Positions 23,920 through 31,407 of a stretch of 33,314 bases of DNA are shown here, one piece after another. The stretch lies in NCBI GenBank assembly GCA_903642255.1, contig CAHJWP010000008.1, forward strand, positions 1 to 33,314. Reading direction: 5' to 3'. A program made the translations under genes and the position numbers. The DNA comes from Sphingomonadaceae bacterium (lineage in GTDB: Bacteria > Pseudomonadota > Alphaproteobacteria > Sphingomonadales > Sphingomonadaceae). The notes beneath the pieces were generated by a model that was not told the DNA's origin, did no database searches, and saw nothing but the letters and a program-made list of their open reading frames with translations. Within the stretch, counting starts at the first letter, position 1, and each line of letters opens with the position of its first letter.

Positions 23920-25436
23920 GCGAAAAGCCCATGCAGGTACCAGTCCGGCATTGACTTTTCGACGCCATACAGTCCATGCCGAAATAGCCAGAACCGCCGT
24001 CCCCGCTTATCCTCGACGCGGTAATAATCACGGGTCAGCCCTTTACCGCTGCGGCGTTTCCACCACTCGGCAGCGATACGCTCCGGGCCTTCGGCGCGTA
24101 TCACATCATGGTACAGCCGTCGCCACTTGAACCACAACGGCGACCCATCCGGAACGGCAGCCATCACTTCGATGCGCTGCGGGGGATCGAACATATGAAG
24201 CGGGCGCAGCGGCGGTTCGCCAGTTTCGAGCACCGGCCACGACACAGGGGGAGACTGTACTGCCAATTGCAGCTCGAACGCAGCCTGTTCGGGGATGTGG
24301 CTGTCACCGGCTGCGAAACGCCGTATCCGGTTATGTCCCAAGCGTGTTGTTAGCCGATTGATCAGGGCGGCTAATTGGGCATCAGTAGCCGTACTTTCTT
24401 CCAATGGCAGCTGGTGCGGAATCATCGGTTCGGTCAGCGGTATGGCAAGTCGGATCAGGTCATAGCCGAAGCCAGGGTCGAGTGGATCGCTTAGCGTATC
24501 GATCCGTTCACGGAACAGGCGAGCAATGACCTTGGGATCACGTGTCGGCTGGACGGTTTCAACCGTAAGGCGCGCGACATGGCCATCGCTCCGGAACAGC
24601 GCTGCCTCGAACCGCCGGCCACCGCACCCGCGTTTGAACAGGACAGCCTCGGCCTTGCACAATAGCCAATCAATTGTGCCGAGCGCCGCGTCGATATGCA
24701 ACACCGGCTCGGTAAAATGCTTTTCGACCTGCACGTCAGGCGAGTGACGACGTGGGGTGATACGGACTTCCTCGTCGCCGAGCAGTCGCGACAGCAGCAC
24801 AGGCATTGCCGCCCCGAAGCGCGCCGCCAAAGGTTCCCGCGGCCGCGCCGCCAGATGACCGATGGTTTTCAACCCAGCACGGCATAACGCTAAATGGATG
24901 TCGGCATCCAACCTGAGCGCCGTCACCGGTAGGTCATGAATGTTGTCTCCACCGAATGTGGCCAGCGCCACAGCAGCATCGGGTGTATGTGCCAACGCGG
25001 TGATGGCGCTGATGCCCTGACGAATAAGCCGACGTTGCAGATCGGCTACAAGGCCAGCCTCTTCCCTGAACTTATGCGCGCAACCGGTGATGTCGATGAC
25101 AATCCCTTGCGGCGGATGGGTCGCCACCATGGGAGAATAGCGATCACAGGCGTCTGCCAGCCAGTCGAGCAGAGCCGCATCGGCAGCCGCATCGTGCTCG
25201 AACGCCGCAAGTTCGGGGAGTCGCGCCCGCGCATCGGCCAGCGTCAACCCCGGCGCGATGCCGGCCGCGCAAGCGCGTGAGTCGACCGCCGCGAGGCGGA
25301 TCGATCCACGCACTTTTTCAGTCAGTGCAAAGGGTGTTTCAGGCGACGCGCCGCGCGCCCTCAACAGCCGTTCCGCTGCCAACAATGGCAGAAACACCGC
25401 CAGATATCGGCGCGTCCCTGAACGTTCTTCGGTCAC
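23916..25436 (-). CDS. imuB: ImuB, catalytically inactive Y-family polymerase homologue
   Basis: Hub of the SOS mutasome that links DnaE2 to the beta clamp. The 506-residue product opens with 'RRYLAVFLPLLAAERLL'; an active Y-family enzyme would have the acidic D-x-D/F-F motif there, so catalysis is lost, as expected for ImuB. 'QLPLEE' at about residues 342-347, followed by 'DAQLAALINRLTTRLG', sits where ImuB carries its clamp-binding hexapeptide. The C-terminus 'WYLHGLFA' is typical. I chose the GTG at 25436 because GGAG lies 7 nt upstream. This gives a 98-nt overlap with imuA. ATG 25457 and the upstream frame to 25523 are alternatives. Confidence 0.92.
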   Translation of the reverse strand: MTEERSGTRRYLAVFLPLLAAERLLRARGASPETPFALTEKVRGSIRLAAVDSRACAAGIAPGLTLADARARLPELAAFEHDAAADAALLDWLADACDRYSPMVATHPPQGIVIDITGCAHKFREEAGLVADLQRRLIRQGISAITALAHTPDAAVALATFGGDNIHDLPVTALRLDADIHLALCRAGLKTIGHLAARPREPLAARFGAAMPVLLSRLLGDEEVRITPRRHSPDVQVEKHFTEPVLHIDAALGTIDWLLCKAEAVLFKRGCGGRRFEAALFRSDGHVARLTVETVQPTRDPKVIARLFRERIDTLSDPLDPGFGYDLIRLAIPLTEPMIPHQLPLEESTATDAQLAALINRLTTRLGHNRIRRFAAGDSHIPEQAAFELQLAVQSPPVSWPVLETGEPPLRPLHMFDPPQRIEVMAAVPDGSPLWFKWRRLYHDVIRAEGPERIAAEWWKRRSGKGLTRDYYRVEDKRGRRFWLFRHGLYGVEKSMPDWYLHGLFA

Positions 25437-26100
25437 GGTCCCACTCCACACGGGCATCGAACCCGGCAATTCCTCCGCGATGGCGCAACAGGCTGATGTC
25501 AAACGCTGGAGGTCCCGGCGCATTGCCTACCAGCGCTCGTGAGGGCGCTCCGCTGATCCGCCACCGTGTCTGGGCTGCGCTCGGCACGGGATCGACGCCT
25601 GAGCGCACCACCAAGGTCATTACCCCTGATCGTGCCGCCGCCAACGCGAGTCGGCGAGACGTAGTCAAGTCAAGCAATGGAGCCTTACCCCACGGTTCAA
25701 GGATCACCGCGCCTACTCCACCGCAATTAATGATATCGGCACCGGCCCGTAACAATGAAAGCGTATCTGGTGCTGTCACCAGCAAAACGGCAGCGGGGTC
25801 GGCTCCCAGTTCAATTAAACCTAGAGGGTAGAGTCGCCCGTCACGCTGCTCATTTCGCTCTTCCCGGACCCAAAAGACTGGTCTCGCTAGACAGGCGCGC
25901 AAGATCAGCAGCAGAGCAAAGCCTGCTGCCGCACAGCGATCTTCGGGCAACCCGGCAAAAATCTCGTGCAACGCTGCTCGTGCCAGTCCGCCCCTCAGCA
26001 ATGCATCGCTCTTTACCGCGCCGGTTTCAACGACAGAGATTTTGCCGCTGAGCTTTGTCCTTCCGCCGAATGCGGGGTTCAATGAGGGCGAAAAATTCAT
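25339..26100 (-). CDS. imuA: ImuA, RecA-like SOS mutagenesis protein
   Basis: Small RecA-related partner of ImuB and DnaE2, 253 residues. Recognised by 'ALHEIFAGLPEDRCAAAGFA' near residues 43-62, the family's conserved entry motif, then 'VFWVREE', 'YPLGLIELGADPAAVLLV' and 'GAVILEPWG'. The start was set at ATG 26100 because the LexA box and promoter lie immediately upstream; the open frame continues to 26205 but would then contain those elements. It heads the imuA-imuB-dnaE2 operon and should be induced by DNA damage. The C-terminus is Gly/Val-rich and overlaps imuB by 98 nt. Confidence 0.9.
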   Translation of the reverse strand: MNFSPSLNPAFGGRTKLSGKISVVETGAVKSDALLRGGLARAALHEIFAGLPEDRCAAAGFALLLILRACLARPVFWVREERNEQRDGRLYPLGLIELGADPAAVLLVTAPDTLSLLRAGADIINCGGVGAVILEPWGKAPLLDLTTSRRLALAAARSGVMTLVVRSGVDPVPSAAQTRWRISGAPSRALVGNAPGPPAFDISLLRHRGGIAGFDARVEWDRDRRTFRDAPISGGVSAIVGSGTAVEGARRVA

Positions 26101-26102
26101 AT

Positions 26103-26117
26103 GTTCTTGGTGTGTTC
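26103..26117. promoter_or_regulatory. LexA (SOS) box, alphaproteobacterial type
   Basis: GTTC at 26103-26106, seven bases, GTTC at 26114-26117, an exact match to the GTTC-N7-GTTC direct repeat bound by alphaproteobacterial LexA. On the imuA strand it reads GAACACACCAAGAAC and ends 2 nt before the ATG at 26100. It overlaps the -10 element of the predicted promoter, a position suited to repression. Confidence 0.88.
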
Positions 26118-26142
26118 TTACCGCCATCCGTATGAGAGTCAA
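26115..26142 (-). promoter_or_regulatory. Predicted imuA promoter
   Basis: On the minus strand, TTGACT (26142-26137), a 16-nt spacer, and TAAGAA (26120-26115). The -10 element overlaps the LexA box. Transcription would begin about 8-10 nt before the ATG at 26100, so the mRNA would be nearly leaderless if that start is correct. Confidence 0.5.
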
Positions 26143-26529
26143 CGGCGGCACAAAGGTTGGTTTGCCTGCGCCGCATGAATGATGCTCCCTTGCCGAGGCA
26201 GGCAATCGGACGGATGATCCAGAGCTCTGCCTTGAGATGCATATCGCCTGGGCAGACGGTGCAACTCGCGTCGGGAACTCTAATCCGATACCGCTTCACC
26301 TCCGAATGCGTTGCGCGCCATCCGGCCACGCTGGACTGCATTTCAAAACGGAGATTTGGACCTCCAGCGCGCGATCCTATTTCAGCGCTTAGTCCACTAG
26401 TCGTACACAGCGGTTCTAGTTGCCTCAGCATGCCGCGTAGTTTGCCGCGCCTAACCCGAGGATTAGCCACCACGCCCGCACCGAGTTTGAAGAGTAGCAC
26501 CTAGGCGCGACCATTGCTAACGTTGGCAG
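26143..26529. other. Intergenic stretch between divergent imuA and SLOG genes
   Basis: About 390 bp. Open frames on both strands (for example 26157-26504 on +) have no recognisable motifs and Arg/Ser/Pro-rich composition. No tRNA, inverted terminal repeats or attachment-site duplication is evident. It must contain the promoter of the SLOG gene, but I cannot place one with confidence. Confidence 0.5.
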
Positions 26530-28314
26530 ATGCAAGGTCCACATACGCGGCAGGAACGTGTCTTGAGCGGCGTGCCCACGGTCCCCTTATGTCTGACCAT
26601 AGGCGTCACAGGCCATCGTGATTTGTCCGGGGCTAACGAAGGTCTGCGTCCGCGACTTGAACAGGTCCTCTGCCGCCTGCGTGATGCGGCCGGACAGGAG
26701 GGCATTGCTCAGAGCTTTGGACCAGCACCTATGCAAATCAGGCTGGTCTGCCCGCTGGCGCAGGGGGCTGACCAGATCGCCGCGGCCATCGCGCTCGACC
26801 TCGGATATGACCTGCATGCCGTCCTACCGTTTCGACGCGACGATTATGCTGCCGATTTCGTCGACACCTACCATGCTGCAACTTATGCTACGCTTCTCGC
26901 CCGCGCTTCACGTGTCCTCGAGTTGCCGTGTCGGCGCGGGGAAGTACCGTCGGCGTACGCACTTGCCGGACGCGCGACGATCGCGCACAGCGACATTCTC
27001 ATTGCGGCGTGGGACGGCCTGCCAGCCCGCGGTGCGGGTGGCACCGCGGAAGTCGTCGAGCATGCGCTTCGCCTCGGCCTACCTGTGATCCATGTCCCGC
27101 TCGATGCTAATCAGCCTATCCGACTGATATGGAGCGCGCACGAGCCCCACCTGCTGCAGACCCGAGTCGAAGAAATCTCGGCCCGGCAACTGGACGATGC
27201 GAGTTACATCGTACTGATCGACCGGCTGCTCGCGCCGCCGGTAGATATCAATGAACGAGGGCATCTGACACAGTTTCTTGCCGAGCGCCAGCGTCGGTTC
27301 AAGCTACGTATGGAATATCCATTACTGCTCGCCGCCGCCGGAGCGCGCCGCCTGAGGCGTTCGGCGCTCCTGGCGGCCCCGTATCTCACGACGGATGAAC
27401 CCTCTTCCGGCAGCCCGGGGGACGTAACAGGTGACGTGAACGTGTGGCGGGCGGCGTACTTCTGGAGCGACGGGCTCGCGGCGCACTTCGCTCAGAGCTA
27501 CCGCAGCGGTCATGTCTTCAACTTCTGCGCCGGCGCACTCGCGGTACTGCTTGGCCTGTCGGGGCTGGTGCTGCCGGAGGTCAAGCTATGGCTCGCGTTT
27601 GCCGAACTGGCGGTCATCGGTGCGTTCATTATGAACACCCGCGTCGGCGTCGCACGGAACTGGCATCGCCGCTGGCTGGATTACCGCCAACTGGCTGAGC
27701 GGTTGCGGCCAATGGCGAGCCTGTCGGCGGTCGGCATTGCCCAGCCCGACCGAGCACCTGTAACGCGCCGCGCCACCAGCTGGGTCGACTGGTACGCCGC
27801 CGGCATCTGGCGGAGCATCGGCATGCCGGCCGGGGAGCTCACCCGCGACGTTGCCGGGCTTACGCAGGCAATCGTCACGCGGGAGCTTCTCCCCCAAGTC
27901 GCCTACCACCGTACCAGTGCGGCAACTGTCCACCACCTCGATCACGCGCTGCACCGTGCCGGCACGGTGCTGTTCGCCATCTCCTGCCTTAGCTGCGCGG
28001 CGTTCATCGGCGCCTATCTCATCGATCACGCATGGACGGTCGCTCACGCGGCAGACTTCGTCGCCCTGTCGGCAGGCCTGCCGGCGATCGGCACGGCCTT
28101 CTTCGGCATTCGCGTTCAAGGCGACTTCGCCGGGACGGCCGCCCGCTCCGAAGTCACCGCCGACCACCTTGCCGCTGTCGCCGCCGCACTCGAGGCGCGG
28201 CCAACTACATTGTCGCGCACCGCCGACGGCATCGAGGCCGCGGCGCGCGCAATGTTCGCCGACCTCGGCGAATGGCGGCTGTCGCACCAGCAGCGCCAGC
28301 TAGAACTGACTTGA
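26530..28314 (+). CDS. SLOG-domain protein with SLATT-like four-helix membrane module
   Basis: A 594-residue protein. Residues 20-235 look like a SLOG/LOG-type Rossmann domain: 'IGVTGHRDL' (24-32), 'CPLAQGADQIAA' (74-85), 'LPFRRDDYAADF', and 'DILIAAWDG...GGTAEVVEHAL' (155-180), the nucleotide-binding G-G-T loop. Residues 305-560 hold four hydrophobic helices (about 328-349, 352-369, 477-498, 509-527) in two pairs, with 'NWHRRWLDYRQLAERLRP' between the pairs, as in SLATT/DUF4231 proteins. SLOG-SLATT proteins are proposed nucleotide-sensing, pore-forming immunity effectors (Burroughs, Aravind and colleagues). Start uncertain: ATG 26530 has no clear RBS, whereas TTG 26563 has AGGA 7 nt upstream and would lose 11 residues. 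Followed after 47 bp by a protease gene. Confidence 0.75.
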   Translation: MQGPHTRQERVLSGVPTVPLCLTIGVTGHRDLSGANEGLRPRLEQVLCRLRDAAGQEGIAQSFGPAPMQIRLVCPLAQGADQIAAAIALDLGYDLHAVLPFRRDDYAADFVDTYHAATYATLLARASRVLELPCRRGEVPSAYALAGRATIAHSDILIAAWDGLPARGAGGTAEVVEHALRLGLPVIHVPLDANQPIRLIWSAHEPHLLQTRVEEISARQLDDASYIVLIDRLLAPPVDINERGHLTQFLAERQRRFKLRMEYPLLLAAAGARRLRRSALLAAPYLTTDEPSSGSPGDVTGDVNVWRAAYFWSDGLAAHFAQSYRSGHVFNFCAGALAVLLGLSGLVLPEVKLWLAFAELAVIGAFIMNTRVGVARNWHRRWLDYRQLAERLRPMASLSAVGIAQPDRAPVTRRATSWVDWYAAGIWRSIGMPAGELTRDVAGLTQAIVTRELLPQVAYHRTSAATVHHLDHALHRAGTVLFAISCLSCAAFIGAYLIDHAWTVAHAADFVALSAGLPAIGTAFFGIRVQGDFAGTAARSEVTADHLAAVAAALEARPTTLSRTADGIEAAARAMFADLGEWRLSHQQRQLELT

Positions 28315-28361
28315 CGGTGCGGCGGCAGACAGCGCAGAATCGTAGCGGGGAAGGGTCTGAG

Positions 28362-30167
28362 ATGCGTTTGCTGGGGGCGATTGTCGTCGCGCTTGCCCTG
28401 CTCGTCGGCACGTCCGCTCGGGCCGACGGCGATGGGCCGTTCGGGATAAGTGGCGTCGCCCTTCCGCCGGGTGGAGCGTTCGAGGCGGCGGCGTGGCGGC
28501 GGAATGGCAAGCAGATCCTGACGATCGACGAGAACAACATGCTGCTGTTCTGGGACGCGGCGTCGCGGCGGCTGATCGACACGATGACCCTCGGCACCTT
28601 GCCGCCGCGACCGACCGGCAGCGGCGCGCCGCGGCGCGTGACGCTCCGGATCAGCCCCGATAGCATGTTCGCTGCCGTAACAGTGCTGCCCTCGGGTCGT
28701 CCGGCAGTTACCCTTCTCGTCGATCTTGTCGCCGAGAAGGTAACGGAAACAATCGACCGGCCGGCGTTATTCTGGATCCCCACGGGCGTCGTCGCGGGGC
28801 CGCACGCCGGGTGTACGGTGGCGTGCGACTTTGCTGTAATCGATCCGCGGACGACGCACGATTCGGCCCTAGGTATTGGCTTCGGCGACGGCCGGGTTGT
28901 TGCGGCCATGCCCGACGGCAGTCGCTTCGTCTCCGTCGTGGCGGTGGGCGGCAGGCAGGAACTCGTCGTCTGGACAACGACGACTTGGACGCCGCTGGTC
29001 CATGTGCCGCTCGCGTCCGATGTGGTGGTCGAGGTCGGATTCGATCAAGACGGAAGCCACGCCTTTGCCAGGCAGGCGACGCCGCAGGTGGTGGTCGTCG
29101 GCGTCGCTGACGGCCGTGTTGAAACGTCATCTTTGCCGCCCCAGGCAGCGGGTATGGCCTTCGCCACCGACGTTGATAGGCGGCGCGTCATGACGCCGCT
29201 CGGACCGATACCCTTTGACAGCAATAAGATGTCTGCACGTATGGACTTCTTCACCTTCTACGCCGCCGACCCACGATACGGCGCGATATACACCTTCAAC
29301 GACGGTTTGGCGGCGGCGATCGGGGCGCGACCCGCGGCACCAAATGCATTTCCCTGGCAGGTCGAGCTGCAGTATCGCGCGCCGCCCGGCAGTGGCTTCT
29401 CGCCGTTGGTGCTGCATAATTGCGGCGGCAGCCTGATCCGCGCCGGTTGGGTGCTGACCGCGACGCACTGTTTTCTGACCGCCGACAACCTCTTGCGCTC
29501 GGACGCCGAGGCGCAGGCGCACACCGTCGTCCGCGCCGGCTCGACTGAGCTTGATGCCGAAATGAAAAATTTCGACGTCGTTGGCGTCTACATCCGGCGC
29601 TGTACCCAAACTGCAAGCAATGACTGCTTCCACGACTATGATCCGGCCGCGCAGCCGCCGGTGCCGCCGCTCAATGACATCACGCTCCTGCGGATCGTGC
29701 CCCACGTCGAGCCGGTCGTTGGGCGCAGCTTCACCTTACAGGCGGTGCCTACCGGTCAGATCAAGCCGATCCGCCTTCCCGCGCCGAGCGTGGATATCCG
29801 CCCACCATCGCCGGTGACGATGACCGGCTGGGGTGCAACGTCGGTCGGAAATGCGCAGGAGCGCGTCATGTCGGCGTCGCTTAACCGGATCGATATCACA
29901 GTCATGCCGCGCGAGGTGTGCAGCCGCCGTCACGGGTTCGGTCCGCTAGCCCCTACCCTGATCTGTGCCGGCTCGGCCGACGATGCGCAGCTCGCGTGCA
30001 AGGGAGACAGCGGTGGTCCTCTGGTCGCCGACGTCGCCAAACGTCCGGTGCTCGTCGGCATCGTGTCGTGGGGCAACTGTACGGGCGGCCCGGCGATATA
30101 CACCAGCGTTGCTGCCTTCGTACCGTGGATCAACGCGACCATCGCCGCGGCCGAGGCGCACCGGTGA
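28362..30167 (+). CDS. Secreted beta-propeller / trypsin-like serine protease fusion
   Basis: A 601-residue exported protein. A signal peptide (residues 1 to about 21, 'LGAIVVALALLVGTSARA') precedes a WD40/propeller-like region (about 25-310) with repeats such as 'NNMLLFWDAASRRLIDT' and 'LVVWTTTTWTPLVHV'. The chymotrypsin-fold S1 domain (about 318-595) has the full triad: His369 in 'LTATHCF', Asp439 in 'LNDITLLRI' and Ser550 in 'GDSGGPLV'. The residue at the base of the S1 pocket (position 189) is Leu544, so it should not have trypsin specificity. 'AIGARPAAPNAFPWQV' stands where proteases carry I-V-G-G. AAGGG lies upstream of the ATG. It shares a GTGA overlap with the next gene. Confidence 0.85.
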   Translation: MRLLGAIVVALALLVGTSARADGDGPFGISGVALPPGGAFEAAAWRRNGKQILTIDENNMLLFWDAASRRLIDTMTLGTLPPRPTGSGAPRRVTLRISPDSMFAAVTVLPSGRPAVTLLVDLVAEKVTETIDRPALFWIPTGVVAGPHAGCTVACDFAVIDPRTTHDSALGIGFGDGRVVAAMPDGSRFVSVVAVGGRQELVVWTTTTWTPLVHVPLASDVVVEVGFDQDGSHAFARQATPQVVVVGVADGRVETSSLPPQAAGMAFATDVDRRRVMTPLGPIPFDSNKMSARMDFFTFYAADPRYGAIYTFNDGLAAAIGARPAAPNAFPWQVELQYRAPPGSGFSPLVLHNCGGSLIRAGWVLTATHCFLTADNLLRSDAEAQAHTVVRAGSTELDAEMKNFDVVGVYIRRCTQTASNDCFHDYDPAAQPPVPPLNDITLLRIVPHVEPVVGRSFTLQAVPTGQIKPIRLPAPSVDIRPPSPVTMTGWGATSVGNAQERVMSASLNRIDITVMPREVCSRRHGFGPLAPTLICAGSADDAQLACKGDSGGPLVADVAKRPVLVGIVSWGNCTGGPAIYTSVAAFVPWINATIAAAEAHR

Positions 30168-31096
30168 TCGTCCGTCTCGCCGCCACCGCAACCCTCGCCC
30201 TCGTCGCGAGCTGTGCGACGGTTCCCACCGTCGATTACCACCAGCTTGGCCCCGGTGCGCGCAACGACAAGTGGGTGCCGTTTCATCTGACCGACTCGAT
30301 CGTCGTCATCGGGGCACCTATCGCCAAGGCAGCCGACGGCGCGGCAGCGCCGCCGGTCGATCTGTCTCCCGTCGTTGTCCGCTGCCCCGGCGGCGTGTGC
30401 GGTGCGGTCGCGGTCGCGGCCATCCCGACCGACTTCCGTGGCGTGCTCTATGGCCTCGAACCGCGTAGCCGACGGCTGGTCAGCACGATTCTCGTGCCGA
30501 GCTATGTGTCGAACTCACTTCGCCTCAAGGCGTTGGCCGTCGAGGCGAAGGACCACCGACTCGAAGCGATCAACACGGTCGCCGCGCTGGCGTCGGGGGC
30601 TGCCAGGCTTGCGGACAAGGGAACCGACCTGTCCAATCCCGACCCGCTCGATCGGACGGCGCAGCTCATACTGCCGGTGACGATCGCCCTCGCCGACCTG
30701 CGGTGCACCGGCCCGACATGTCGATCGGCAGCGACCCCGCGGCTACCGCGCAACCCGACGTGGACCTATTCAATCGAGTTTCGCGACGATCCGGCGGAGA
30801 GCGGACTCCTGGCTCGGCAGGCGGTCGACACGGTCCACGCCGCAATGGTCGCGTCGGCCTGTCGGCCGGTGCGGATCATGCTCTATCAGGCCGATCAGAA
30901 AGTGACGGTCGTTCTCGACGTCGAAGTCGCAGATCCCGACTGGCTGATCACCGTGCCGTTCCCGACCAAGGGTGCGATGACTTTCCACTCCCTGTGCGGG
31001 GTCGATGTTCAGGCGCAGGCGATAACCGACATCGGCGTCGACGTGATGGCAACCGCGTTCGTCAACGGCGTCGAAGCCGTTGCCAGGCAGAAGTAG
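30164..31096 (+). CDS. Predicted lipoprotein of unknown function
   Basis: A 310-residue protein that I do not recognise. It starts with GTG at 30164, overlapping the stop of the protease gene. The N-terminus 'RLAATATLALVASC' ends in a lipobox (V-A-S-C, Cys17), so it is probably lipid-anchored in the outer or inner membrane facing the periplasm. The rest is soluble with mixed alpha/beta character and several cysteines ('RCPGGVCG', 'LRCTGPTCRS', 'SACRP', 'SLCG') that could form disulfides. Coupling to the secreted protease suggests a partner, inhibitor, substrate or membrane tether for it; nothing in the sequence settles which. Confidence 0.75.
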   Translation: MIVRLAATATLALVASCATVPTVDYHQLGPGARNDKWVPFHLTDSIVVIGAPIAKAADGAAAPPVDLSPVVVRCPGGVCGAVAVAAIPTDFRGVLYGLEPRSRRLVSTILVPSYVSNSLRLKALAVEAKDHRLEAINTVAALASGAARLADKGTDLSNPDPLDRTAQLILPVTIALADLRCTGPTCRSAATPRLPRNPTWTYSIEFRDDPAESGLLARQAVDTVHAAMVASACRPVRIMLYQADQKVTVVLDVEVADPDWLITVPFPTKGAMTFHSLCGVDVQAQAITDIGVDVMATAFVNGVEAVARQK

Positions 31097-31099
31097 CTG

Positions 31100-31339
31100 T
31101 TAGGGCTTAGCGGGAGCCGCCGTCGACTTGCTCGCCGTCGGGTCGGCGTTGTGCAGATCGCCGCCGGCCGGCGTCGCGTCCGTTGCCGGCGGGGCGGAGG
31201 CCATGGTCGTCGCGGCGGGATCGGTCGCTGGCGTCGTCTTCTGGGTAGTCATGGTCGTTCTCTTGGTCGGATCGGGATTGTGGCAGCCGGCGACGGCGAT
31301 TGCGGCCATGATGGCGACAGTCAGATGCTTGCTGTTCAT
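31100..31339 (-). CDS. Small Thr/Pro/Ala-rich lipoprotein
   Basis: A 79-residue protein. 'MNSKHLTVAIMAAIAVAGC' is a compact signal peptide ending in a lipobox (V-A-G-C). The mature part is low-complexity, rich in Thr, Ala and Pro with scattered Asp and Lys, and is probably unfolded. ATG 31339 was preferred to the upstream in-frame start at 31363 because it opens the signal peptide and has AGGGA about 10 nt upstream. It converges with the 310-residue lipoprotein, the two stops only 3 bp apart, and lies on the same strand downstream of the TIR gene. Function unknown. Confidence 0.7.
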   Translation of the reverse strand: MNSKHLTVAIMAAIAVAGCHNPDPTKRTTMTTQKTTPATDPAATTMASAPPATDATPAGGDLHNADPTASKSTAAPAKP

Positions 31340-31407
31340 AACGAATTGATCCCTGCTAGACAATCTCGTTACTTTGCCGGTTCGCGCGACAGTTGCAAGA
31401 TAAAGCG

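Noticed and set aside
26157-26504. Open frame of 115 codons between imuA and the SLOG gene
   Set aside because: No RBS, no motif, and composition is unlike a protein; an opposite-strand frame of similar quality exists over the same DNA.
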